From Clarireedia homoeocarpa (lineage: Eukaryota; Ascomycota; Leotiomycetes; Helotiales; Rutstroemiaceae), in NCBI GenBank assembly GCA_001465935.1, contig LNKV01000010.1:372001-436000 (forward strand): 64,000 nt of DNA, written 5' to 3'. The notes beneath the pieces are model-generated. The model made no database searches. It was given only the letters and a program-made list of their open reading frames with translations, and was not told where the DNA came from. Both the position numbers and the translations under genes were made by a program. Positions 45,031 through 56,469 of this stretch are shown here, piece by piece; the first letter of the stretch is position 1, and every line of letters starts with the position of its first letter.

Positions 45031-47046
45031 TCTGTTTAACGGCTTCCGTGGCGATGTGGTACTGTTGTATATCTTTGATTTTGAGTCCGGAAACCTGCAG
45101 GATATAGAGAGGTTGAACCTTTTTGTCGCGACGGCCGGTCCAGAGCTCGTACTATGCTGACTTTAGTTTTTGGGGTAATTGGGAGGATCTGCTGGATGGG
45201 AGAGTTATCTATCATTCTGCGGCCGCGCTCAAAATCTCAACATCCATGGCGGAATAATATTCTTATATTTGGAGAGAAGTTAGCCATTCCTCCGTTGCCC
45301 CAAACTGAGCGAAAGACTTTGGGATATAGAAGTTGTTCTCTTGGAGAAATCGACTGCCTAAATCAGTCGTTATTTACAAAGTAGGCTCTCTGGATCATAA
45401 ACATAGGGAGACAAAAGAAGGATTTGTTGTTTGATAGACCAGTCAAAGTTTGAAAACAGCTTTTATGATCCATGCCGTCGTCATATTCCCGATTTGAAGC
45501 TCGATGCTTGAGACTGATATGTTCCACACAAGGTGGCAGTGACTCATCTAGTCGTAGAGTATAAACAATAAATGGGTTCCTAGATCACCTCTGCAATTGA
45601 CGCGTTCCTACATGCAGCGACACATGGCTGTATCAGAAACTCGTCGAAATCCAGGTTTCTGTGAGATTTAGAGCTTGCTTTGAAGTACTTCCATTGAATC
45701 TGAATCTGCCTATCTGAAGAACTAACTACATGGCTGCTTGAAGGAGGTTTATATCCTCAGGCTGTGGCAAAACAAGTAATTCTAGGATATTCCATAGATT
45801 ACAAATAGAAGAGAATTGAACAGCTGACATTTGGACATCGTTGCTTAATCTGGGAATCGCTTCATTCTCACAGTCTCCCACAAGTTCGCAACACGTCGAT
45901 TCTCTGGTAACACAAGAACTGCATGAAAAGAGTCCAATCCTCCTAGATGAGCCACTTCTGACGAAGCGAGTGATCAACAGATACCGGGTTTTGCTTGCTA
46001 GAATTCAGACGAAAGGCTGCGTGCGGTGCATGAACAATGCAGGAGACCTGAGAAGGGAGATGAGAAAAAGAAACTTTAGACGGCGTGAAAGTCGTACCAC
46101 TGCCATCACAACTGCCCATCCTCTGCTGTATCAATTACTGTGATGTCTCTGCTGAATGCTCGAGGCGACGATACGTCCTCACCTTATTCGAGGTTAAAGT
46201 GCTTCGGATAGTCTTAGCATATTTGGAAGCAATGTGAAGTAGACAAGCTCCCGACCGAACCATAGCCACTCAATATGATAGCAGCTCGGCAGCATAGTTT
46301 TCTGTGGCTGGACGTTCTTACTCGGTTACAGAATTTTATCTTAGAGTATTTGTGCGAGCTGTCTAGTAGAACCATGGCACGTGCAACCTCTTGACCTCCT
46401 CGCGAACTTCGGAGTATTCTTTTTGCTTTTTGCTTTTTGCTTTTTGCAACGACTGAGATCCGCAATCCTATCATATGTCTCTGCTCCACTGCACTCGATC
46501 GCGCCACAAGGGGTGTACTTTCTTTTCACATTGTCGTGCTTGCCGCCGTCAATATCCCGGCTCTTGATTGCGGTCTCTTCAGCCGTGAGCAATTCGCACA
46601 CTTCTACAGCTTCTGGAAGAAACACTGAAAGTTCTATAGCAATTGATGTGATATTTTGAAGTCGTAGCTTGAAGAGGTTGAGGCGGATAGCCTCGGTGGA
46701 GAAAGTTTTCTCCCATGGACTTCCATCACATATCATATGTAAAACATCATCCCTGACTTCAATATGTTAGGTGAACGTCCCCGAAAACTCGCGTCGCGCG
46801 TTCTCTTTGCCGCTTTTCCCCCAATTGACTAGACTTGTCTTTCAAATTCTCCGTCAAACATGTCGATCGATTCTTTTCAGATAAGCTCGATATAGGGTTC
46901 ACGACTCCGCGCCATTGCATGGTTCGTTTATTCTTATTGAGACTAGCTGCTACACATTGGTTCTGCGATTCATGGGTAGGCATCTGATAACAAGTCGACA
47001 TGTCCGCCGTTCATAAACCCCATGGGATTCAAAGGACATTTTCAGA
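45031..47046. other. Spacer
   Basis: 2 kb with no supported gene. Contains a (CTTTTTG)n run of about four units near 46420-46447. A minus-strand frame at 46736-46341 (131 codons, Glu/Lys-rich) is of unknown status. Confidence 0.4.
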
Positions 47047-48958
47047 ATGGTCTCTCATTCTATCGGAGGCCCAACTTCGTTATTGCATTTCGAAAATATA
47101 ATTGCAGACACATGGAGTCGAAGTGAGCAAATGCCAGCTCAAGAACCAAGAGCTGGCATAGTATTCTCAATCGTATTATCAATGGTTTCGATGGGAATTT
47201 TGGCAATTTGTATAAGTAAGTCTCATCGGTAAAACTTCTATGCATAGAAGTAACGCCCTGGTGTCTGCCTACAGCTAGTCGCATTCAGAGTGTGCGTGAT
47301 TGGTCTCGATATCCATTTGTCTGTTGGTGTAAGTTCCGTCGATTATCATTTATCAATCTTGGTACTAAATTACGGTAGTGGTCCTCTTGATATATTCTGA
47401 TTCCATCACGTTCGTTCTTGGGACTGCTGTGGTATTGGCTGGTTATGGAGTTAATTCATCCAAGAAGATGTGCGAGAATGCCATTTTATTATGCTTGGCT
47501 TGTTACATGACCACCAAAGTGAGTAGGAGTTTCAGGCGTCATAGTCGCTCTGATCATGAGCTGGATATCTAACACTTATACGCTGATCCAGGTTGTAAGA
47601 AGTACCCGTTCCCATGTCCACTCTAGAACTCACTCTTCTAGCTCATCTATTATTTCCTTGTCGAAAGAGCTGTATGTTTGCCTTTCGCCACACCTTTTTA
47701 CATATCTGATGTATATGCAGTACATCATCCGTCGACCTCTGAAACCACGAATCAAGGATCCTCTATACTTGTTCAATTCGTTTGGAATGCTAGGTATTTG
47801 AGTCGAGACAAGATCAGATTCCTAAATCTGATCACATCACAGTTCCTTACTGTGTTGTCATCACGTTAAGTTTCATATTGTGGGTGTTGATACGAAATTT
47901 CGCTCTTGAAATTTTAAGCTGACCGTTGATGCAGCCGTTTTGCGAATTACGACAAAGGCCAATGTCGCATTGGAGCGAAGAAAGTCGCCATGATACCCCT
48001 GATTGTATGTACATTTGCTAAGTGCAACGGGACTTTATCTCTCCCCTGCTGATGATCGATCGACTGACTGTGTCATAGGTTTTTGATGTAGTCGTTAATG
48101 TTAGTACGCGGTTATCATCACAAGGCATCTAGTTCTAACGAACCAGGTGTACCTAACATCATTGTTCCTCATTCCGCTGAAGGGTACGCAATCCTCAAAT
48201 TGAAACTTCACCGATGTTGACAGACACACAGGTTTACATTCCTACAAACACAATCCTACCTCACAAACTCGCACTGTAGCACTCCGAACCTTCATTGGTA
48301 GTTGCTGCACACTGACCTCAAGCGTTGCGTGAGCTGCCTTTCTTGTAATGGATTTTGGTGCATAGACTGACCACTGGCAGCAACCTCACATTGGTGATGG
48401 TTTTGAAGGGTGAACCAGGATGGATTTGTCTGATGTGTTGCAACGTCGATAGTGAGTGGCATTCCGCTCTTCCACATGCGCCCGCCAATTCACTTCGTAG
48501 TCCTGTTTAGTGTCCTCGTGCTTCATTGGATCACTTCAAAAGACAACGCTTCAACCTTCTCACCCAATAATTCATTTGCCAACAATTTTCCTCCCAAAGC
48601 CAACACGTCCACCTCACCCAGACGATTTGAACCTCGCTCGCCACATTCGGAGGCTGGTCTCAGAGAGTGCATGTTATATACTCAGGACAGTTACCCTCGA
48701 GAACCACTAGCGACCGTTACGACGACCGTAACTGTAGGACCCGAGAAACTTCCCGTGGATGGCGAGGGAATTGAGATTACTTATCCCGAAAACGTCATTA
48801 CGGTAGAACGAGATCACGTACGAGAAGTAATGCAAAATGGTATAAGAGTTGCGGATAGGAGGGGAAGAACAGAACCGGAAGCAGCTACGAGGAAAGAGGA
48901 ACCCGAGTCGATATTCTTGAAGATGGAAGAGCGAGAAACTACTACTAAATGTCTCTGA
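47047..48958 (+). CDS. Multispanning fungal membrane protein, twelve exons
   Basis: Exons 47047-47215, 47275-47328, 47379-47518, 47642-47671, 47721-47793, 47843-47879, 47935-48004, 48079-48099, 48147-48183, 48232-48328, 48381-48451 and 48501-48958 give 418 residues. About seven hydrophobic segments are seen, e.g. AGIVFSIVLSMVSMGILAIC, SITFVLGTAVVLAGYG, ITLSFIF and a segment around VYLTSLFLIPLKG. Motifs I recall from a fungal-specific family of uncharacterised membrane proteins are PLYLFNSFGML, RTVALRTFIGSCCTL, PGWICLMCCNVDI and LFSVLVLHWITSKDN. The tail (about 130 residues) is hydrophilic, with a TVTTTVTVGPEK segment. Two exons are only 30 and 21 nt. Function unknown; a receptor- or channel-like role would be speculation. 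Confidence 0.78.
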
Positions 48959-51159
48959 TTGGACGAAATGTTCTCATCTTAGGGTTGCCATACGATAGCT
49001 GGTAATTACGCGGCCATGCTCTGTACTACTCTCGAAATACTAGTGCCATTTCCTTAGTAGATACAAGCGATTATAAAAGGCTCCAAGATTCTCCCAATAT
49101 CTTCCGCTCCAGAAAAAGAAAAGTTGGCAACAACAACCATAACAACATGTGGTGAATATTTGCTGCGCCTTTTTAGTCTCTGCTTCTCCCTCCATTCTGA
49201 CCGTCAATGAGTTCATTTTGGTGGTATTATTTTCTCTTCCGCTGTCAGAACCCTCCCTTGGTTGTCATATAAACTTACTACTATCATGCACATGGGTGAC
49301 TTTGGTTCAGCCAAATTCCTAGCATCGACAACGAGAGCTCATGGCGCAATGAGTTCCCTTCAATTTATGCATGTGTTTAGTTTTTCTAATTGGTGGAGAA
49401 ATCTTCCCACGATCAGTGTGAAATATAAGCCGTAATTGTCACTTCTTTAGATGTTGCGTCACTTTTGGAGTTTTCACAATTAGAGTCTTAGCTTTTATAT
49501 GCGTGTATGCACTTAACATCTTCACGCTAATTCTCGTGCCGTATCGTCTTATTCACTCCTCCATTCACACAATCACGACCATAACTCTCCGAAAAAACAC
49601 ATCCACTCTCGATTGTATGTATTTACATAGCATATACCGCATCCATCCAGATATACCCTCTCCCTAGTGTCCACAATCAGTCCAAGTCCAAGCCCTCAAC
49701 CTAATCTCCGCTCTGCTCGCTCTTCCCTTCTCATTCGATCTTTTAACTTGCATCTAATCTCAAAAACAAAAACACCCAGTAAATCAATCAAGCCATCAGC
49801 CCTACCCAGTCCGGAGAACCACCTCATCTAGCGCTAGAACAACAAGACAAAGTGAATATCCAGTTACCCACCCAACCACAACCACCCCCTCCCCCTCCCC
49901 CTCCCTGGGGCCTCTATTCAATTACATCAAACCACCCTCCTCTCACCTTTTTCCTCCCCCCCCCCTTAACAAATAAACCCCAAAGCCACCCAAAGAAACC
50001 CAAACACTTTACTTTACTCTAGAGCAGGATCCATAAAACTCACCAACCAACTTATCCACAGCCCAGATTATTCGTCTGACCTTAAATAAACACAAGTCAA
50101 CATCCACCTAACCAACCACTCACTCACTCACTTACCTACGACTCAACTATACAACCCACATACAAATAAATACAAATCACAGAATGACAGATAGATAGAT
50201 AGATAGATAGCAAAGCATGATTCATTCGTGCAGTAACTTATTGTTTGTCTATATAACTTATCTCTATCATTTTCAAGTCATATTAACAACGTAACTATTC
50301 AACACATACATACATCTCATCTCATCTTCATCGTTGATTCTTTGTTGTCGAGTTCCCGGTACAGTATCACTATCACTATCATCATCACCGCCGATACCAC
50401 CTCCTGCTCGCTTACACCCAACCCATCACAAAAGGGGGCTTACTCAATGTTTGCTCCCTCCGCTTCACATCACTTCACTTCACACACAAAAAGTATTTAG
50501 AAATCAATTATTCTTCTGTAGCTTGAACACATGGACAATAAATATATTTTATTCATTCATCCTCCATCCTCATTAATTACCACGCCCGTCTCGATTCGCA
50601 TTCCCCTCCCCCATCCCACTCCATCCAATCCGTCGATCTATCCATAAGACGAAGCCAAATCTGATAACATTGGAAAAGGAGAAAAACGAAAGAGTCTACA
50701 AAACACCAAACAATCCTCTAGTCTTGTAGGCCACTATCCTGTATCCCGCGCCATCCTATCCCAGGCCTATTCCCCTGATTCACGGAAATAGCGAGCCATC
50801 TAAAAATGAAAAGTAAATATACCAACCCTATAAGAACATATGCCTGAAGATGAGGAGTAAGAGAAGAAAACATTATCGGGGGGGGTATTATCCAGATATT
50901 ATTATGCAGATGGCGTAAGATTGCTAAAAGAAGAAGAAAGATTCCGATTGCTTTGAAGAGTTGCTTGTACATGTGGTGGAAATAGCTTGGGAGCTGTCGG
51001 TTCATAGATGACGTTGGGGTTGAGGTTGATAGGAATCGTTCAGCTGTCAGAATTTTGTGAGACTCCTAAGAATCTTGCTGCTGAAGATGGGAAGAAGTAT
51101 CGCGTTCCGGTCCGCCCCACCCCCACACCGGTAGAGTGATATTTGCCAGCCGCAAGCCA
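48959..51159. other. Convergent spacer with C/A-rich tract and a 62-bp element copy
   Basis: 2.2 kb between two 3' ends. Copy B of the 62-bp element sits at 49417-49478. About 49550-50700 is strand-biased C/A/T-rich simple sequence with a (GATA)n run near 50189-50212. A minus-strand 95-codon frame (51005-50718) with two hydrophobic stretches follows the LOV gene stop and is unproven. Confidence 0.5.
49417..49478. mobile_element. 62-bp miniature inverted-repeat element, copy B
   Basis: Starts TGTGAAATATAAGCCG and ends TTTTCACA, giving perfect 7-bp terminal inverted repeats (TGTGAAA/TTTCACA). Flanks ATCAG (49412-49416) and ATTAG (49479-49483) match at four of five positions, a decayed target duplication. 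Same length as copy A, with 56 of 62 identical positions. Confidence 0.7.
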
Positions 51160-51998
51160 TTATCCCAGATTCTTCTGCGTCGTCATGATTTGAAAGCCAA
51201 CAATGTAATGTTTCTCAACCCCTTCATTATTAGTCCAATCAACCGGGACCGTTGTAAGAAGGTTCCTGAACATCCCTCCATTCTTTCGATAGTTTATGAG
51301 GAGAGTTTGTGATTCGAGACCTAATTCGATGGCTTTTTTGATAGTTCTTTTCGCCTGGAGATTGGGATCATTGGAGGGATGTTGAGGGTGTGATGGACTT
51401 GTTGTCGGGTCATTGAGATTTGCATCTCCTACTGCCTGCACAATTGGATAAGGATGTTGTAGAAATCTGCAGTTCTTGCCCACAATTTCTTTCTGCGTAT
51501 AGCCTGTCAAAAGCTCGAAAGGCTCGCTACAATAGACGATGGGGTTGTCTGGGAGAGAGCGGTCGCAGAGAACAAGAGCTATACTGCTGTCGATGTTTCC
51601 GATGTGATATTGGGGATTTGGTCGACTTTGTACGCGAACCTGAAAGTAATGGTCAAAACGCTTGTGCCTTGAGGTCCTGCAGACACAATGGGAAGAAGCA
51701 AAGCACTTGGAGGTGCACATACCAGAATGGATAGAATGTCAAAGCCACTAGGGGAGTACAGGCCGGGATATATCATAGGATCTGGATTGCTCGGGCTTGC
51801 ACGGTGTTGTTGAGGGTTATTGGCTATTTGGCGTGCTCCATTTTGCGCCGCATATCTGGCACGAACCTGCAGTATGCATGCTAGCAGTCAGCAAGAGTTT
51901 TCTTCTCTCGGGAGGGCATTCATGAGTAGAAATGGGGGCGGGGAAGTTGAACCGACCTCTAAAAGCCTCCTAAGCTCCTCCTCGTGTCTTGGATCCAT
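51160..51998 (-). CDS. Vivid-like LOV-domain blue-light photoreceptor
   Basis: Three exons (51998-51957, 51866-51723, 51639-51160) give 221 residues. The N-cap region has MIYPGLYSPSGFDILSIL, the short helix/turn preceding the LOV core in fungal Vivid proteins. The core holds SEPFELLTGY, EIVGKNCRFLQ with the flavin-adduct Cys, LINYRKNGGMFRNLL and HYIVGFQIMTTQ. There is no GATA zinc finger, so it is the short Vivid type rather than WC-1. Vivid proteins bind FAD and dampen White Collar light signalling by competing for its LOV domain (photoadaptation). The loop after the adduct region contains a Pro/Ser/His-rich insert (PTTSPSHPQHPS). Exon 1 uses a GTCGGT donor, so the first 14 residues are the least certain part. 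Confidence 0.9.
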
Positions 51999-54001
51999 GG
52001 TAGGAGGTGAAGTAGCGTCGTTCATGTATGTACGACAAGATGGTGTACTTTGCGCAGCGCTACCGGGTAGTGTGTGTTACGGTGGTGCTTAACATGTTGT
52101 GGTGATCTCTCTTTGCTTTGCTTTTTCCTTCCCAAGCGCTCTTTGCAAGTCTTCTTTGCAAGTCTTCTTTGAATGATAATATAGAAGTTAGCAGCATGGG
52201 AATGATATAGAGGGGTTGTTGGGATTGCAGTGGAGTCCCAATTTTCACAAGGGCAGCTTTACCATTGGATGGATGGGTGGATGGATGGGAAAGCGCTTTT
52301 CGATCCCCATCCCAGACAGGCTTGTTTGGTGAGGAAGGTGGGATCAACCAATAGAAATGGGATAAATTTTTTTTTCTATGAAGACGCCTTATATTAATAA
52401 AGAAAATGAAGACTGTACCGCGTACGTACCATCACATCCCTTCCATAATTGACCACGCGGGATATTGATTTGATGATGATCGATGATTCAATGGAGGGAA
52501 AGACTTTTTTTTTTTTTCTTTTCTCGTGGCAATGGGAGTTGACCAATGAAAGGACGAGTGTGGTTTCGTGGAGTGGCGATGGGAGGAAGGAAATGTTTCG
52601 ACTTGGTGATCGAATTTTCCCCATTTGAACTGGATGGAACTGACGGGACCGGACATGATTGCTGCACGCGACTTGGTCGCATTCATTAGGTTCAGCTTGG
52701 GACGGAGGCTTGGGACGGAGGCATGGGAAGGAGGCTTGGGACAGGAGAGTTTGATGTGGAATGGATGGGGAATCGATATGGGATGGATAGATGTGGGATA
52801 TTCGAGATGGATATTGACGATATTGTAGTGAGCGTGGTGAGCGTGGTGAGCGTAGTAGTGAGCGTGGTGAAGTTGGCCGGAGCGGATTAAATGCATCCCG
52901 GACTCTTGACTAGAGCGGCGACAGACGAGCTGCTGTGTAGAGCAGTTGAGCCGATCGGGATTGAAGTTGTGTGACGTGAATTGAAGTTGTGTGACCTGAA
53001 TTGAAGTTGTGTGACGTGAAACATTCCATCTGGCCTGCAACATGGGACACGGGACGTGGGGGGGAAGAGGGGAAGGGGGGAAGGGGGAAAGGGGGAAGGG
53101 GGCTAAGGACTAGGTGTAGCATTCGATCTCGAGGCTCCAACCTTCATTCTGACGGGATGGTGAGTATCGAGAGAGTATCAACCTTGTTCTATAATCAATC
53201 TATAATCAACCCATAATTATCAATCTATAATCAACTCATAATTAATCTATAAACAACTCGTAATTAATCTATAATCAACCCATAATTATCAATCTATAAT
53301 CAACTCATAATTAATCTATAAACAACTCGTAATTAATCTATAATCAACCCATAATTATCAATCTATAATCAACTCATAATTAACCCATAATCAACCCACA
53401 ACCAACCCATAATCAACCCATAATCAACCCAAATTCAACCCAAATTCAACCCAAAATTAACCCAAAATTAACCCAAAAATCTACCCATAATCAAACCCTT
53501 TTCTTTCTACAGACATTTCTTATTGCGTGGCTGCATGGTGCTTTGTATGATATCACGGAAAGTTTATAACCTTCCTTTGTTCATGGGAGGGGAGAGTTGC
53601 TTTTGGACGAGAGGCTATTGCTTATTGCTTTTGGACGAGAGGTGCCACTCTCCTTCCCGCCGGATACTCGATTCCGTCGACGTCTCTTCTTAAACAAATA
53701 TGAGTCCCTTGTTTTACCTTCATTTACGTGCAGTGCAGCTACTTGCATACATGTTTCTCGTCTGCATAGGGCATCAAGGGACGTAGTGCATGCTTCTATA
53801 CGGAAATACACATGGCCGCAGCATTCATTTGTAACCTAAAGCCTAAGGCATCAACAATCCACCCGCACACGCGCACGCATCCAGATCTCCAAGCCGACAG
53901 ATGCCCAAAAATAATTTCTACCTCAAGCCAGGTCCAGGTCAACTTCACCACCACCCATCACCACCACCGCATAACGGCTTGGGCGCATATCCAATCGCAC
54001 A
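51999..54001. other. Divergent region with several tandem repeats
   Basis: 2 kb between the LOV gene and the ribosomal protein gene. It contains a GAGCGTGGT-type 9-mer array (about 52827-52872), an approximately 20-bp direct repeat TTGAAGTTGTGTGACGTGAA in three near-copies (about 52962-53020), a G/A-only tract (about 53053-53103) and the 69-bp minisatellite (53201-53490). No gene supported. Confidence 0.6.
53201..53490. repeat. Higher-order minisatellite, 69-bp unit built on an 11-bp-like motif
   Basis: Two exact 69-bp copies (53201-53269 and 53270-53338) and a partial third are followed by a degenerating array of the basic AATCAACCCAT-like monomer to about 53490. The sequence is almost free of G on the plus strand. 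Confidence 0.9.
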
Positions 54002-55392
54002 ATGGCGAAGAAAGGTATTATCCCCTTTGCTCTACCAATTGCTTCAATTACATCCCTACATCACATTGTAACATTAGAACCTCTCTCTAATTGCTATTCC
54101 CCCTCCCCTCCTCTCCCCTCCCTTCTTCTTTACTCCCTCAAATTGCTCCAACCCCTCTTCCTCACTCCCCTAAATTCCTCCAACCATCATCTTCCCCTCA
54201 ACCACCCCTCCCATTCCCCCCTCTCAACCACTACTAACGTAAAAGAAAATCAGCAAAATCCCGAACGATCCCCGTGCGACTCGTCTCGATGGCCTTGACT
54301 GGGTACTACAAGACGCTGATCCGACCCCGGACGCATCGCCCGCTTAGCATGCTGAAGTATGATCCTGTTGGTGAGTTTTGAGTTTCTCTTGTTTGGTTGG
54401 TTAGGGAGAGGGAGATTTAAGTAGGAGTTTGCGATGTTTGGAGAAGGCTGGGCATGTTTGGCAATGGGGAGGAGGGAAAGGAGCAGACAGTCACGGAAAC
54501 TGGCAATGAAGGGCGGCCATACAGAGAACTCTCAGACCAGAGACCGGAAACTGCAAACCTATAAACGAGGAAAGGCACAGAAACACACAAAAAACCAACC
54601 CCTCTCGGCAGACATATGCGACCATCGGAGGAAACAAACCGAAGGTCACGGCAAAGACTACGCCTATGAAAGAACAAGAGCAAGGGAATGCAAGTCTGAA
54701 TGCGGAGAACCCGACACAGAGACCAACGAACTTAGACTACAAAATCTGAAGTCTGCGCACGGGTCAGGATGGAACAGATAGAGTAGACAAGAAAGGCTGG
54801 ACGATTACACCACAGCATAGAAGATCATGCGCAAACCCTACTACAGTGCGAAGTAGATCATGGCTCAAATCACGGGCGTGGAGTCGGAACATTTCACATG
54901 CGAAATGCAAGAACCGCACCTTACACATCAAATCGTCCAAATCCTCGTTTCCTTCCTTGCCGATCATCTACTCTCCCCTATACCGTCTCAACGTCGTCTC
55001 GTCACCATTCACACCAAAATTTTTCAACTCGCTCACGACAAACTTCTCTCAAAACCTCCCCGACAGCAGACCCGTATCCTCTCTGAAAGCTTGACCCCTC
55101 CTCCCATTGAAGAACAACATGTCTTTTTTTCTTATTCTTCTCTTCCCCCAAGTCAAGAAATTACTTGATAGATAGTTAGATAGCTAGACCCCTACATCCA
55201 TCTCCCCTCCCCTCCCTTTTCCCTCCCATCCCCTCTATTACCCCATAACAAACCACACTCATACCCATCCATACACATCCACAAACACATACCCCAATAT
55301 CCATCCAACTAACCACCTTCCTCTTTTCTCTCCAACCTATAGTCAAGAAACAAGTCCTCTTCCTCGAACAAAAGCGTGGTGGAGGGAAATAA
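54002..55392 (+). CDS. Mitochondrial large-subunit ribosomal protein bL33m
   Basis: Three exons (54002-54014, 54254-54370, 55343-55392) give 59 residues, the usual size. [20 protein letters not shown] is followed by a stretch ending [12 protein letters not shown] and the C-terminal [11 protein letters not shown], matching bL33 in mitochondria, where it sits near the tRNA E site of the mitochondrial large subunit. Exon 1 is only 13 nt. Intron 1 is 239 nt and intron 2 is 972 nt, very long for a filamentous ascomycete. Both introns fall after the first base of a codon. Assignment rests on sequence recognition plus exact phase agreement. Confidence 0.93.
54371..55342 (+). other. 972-nt intron in the bL33m gene
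   Basis: GTGAGT donor and CTATAG acceptor. The interior holds a purine-rich stretch with an open 115-codon frame (54434-54781) and C/T-rich sequence near the acceptor. I see no clear snoRNA boxes or coding similarity. Confidence 0.6.
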
Positions 55393-56469
55393 ACTCGCAA
55401 CTCAGTCGTCGGTCCCAGTCGTAGTCGTAGTCGTGGTGCTAGCTAGGAGTATAAGATAAGATATAGACTAGAAGGAGATGAGACGATGTAGTGTGGGGGA
55501 GGGAAGGGGGAAGGGGGAAGGGGAAGGAGGAACCGAATCGATTTGTAAGGATTGAGTAGAAACGGATATGATATGATATGATACGATACGAAGCAAGATA
55601 CAGACAGGATATGAAAAAAGAAAAGTATGGGGGTCAGTTGGACAGTCAGAAAATGGGGGAAGGGGAGGGAGGATGAGTGGGAGAGAGAGATAAGAGGGGG
55701 GGGGTTGGGGGTTTGTACAGGCATATGTTGACTCTCTCTATATTATAGAGACGAGGAGAATGAGAACGAGATGATACTTGCTGTTGCTGTGGCAGTGGTA
55801 GTAGTTAGAATGTATCGCATTGCATTGCATTGTACGATAACAAGACATTCAAGTTAGCATGGAGGGAGGAAGGGAGGGGGGGATTATACCTTTCTACTCT
55901 ACTATTTATCCACGGGCTTCTTGGTGCATAACTCAGGCACTTGTCTATCGTATTGTTCATCTAGTCGGTGGTTTCATCTCTCTATCTATATCTACCTAGC
56001 AAGTATCCAGCCAGCTTCAGTAGCACATGCTAGCTAGATCAACGCCAGCTATAATATATGAGCAACACCACCACATCATTCAAAACACATACCGACCCAG
56101 CACCATATGGCAATTCCTTTTCCACACAACAGCCATCTTTCAACACCATTCACCTGCCAAGATGTGCAGCAAGATTCAGAGGAGCCGAACCTCTATGTTC
56201 GAGCAACATTTCTATCGATTCTCTTCCTTTTCGATAGATTCCTTTCTTCTCCGTATCTTCGAACGATAGCCGCCGCTAACCTCGCGTGATAAGGATATAT
56301 AAAACATAGCAAACAAGTATGAATAAATCATTCTAAGCAATTCCCCTGAAGACAATGTATTTGGTGATATAATTTCCGCAGACGCAAACAACGGCTTCAC
56401 TTTTCTCACGTTCTCAGAGTTCGTTGCACCGAAAAGTTGAGCAATACGCAGAAATGTGCACAGCCAATC
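55393..56469. other. Convergent spacer
   Basis: 1.1 kb between two 3' ends with G/A-rich and C/T-rich simple-sequence runs (e.g. around 55490-55530 and 55660-55700). No gene seen. Confidence 0.5.

Noticed and set aside
54434..54781. 115-codon frame inside the long bL33m intron
   Set aside because: Low-complexity Lys/Arg/Glu-rich translation without homology; the intron reading explains the region.
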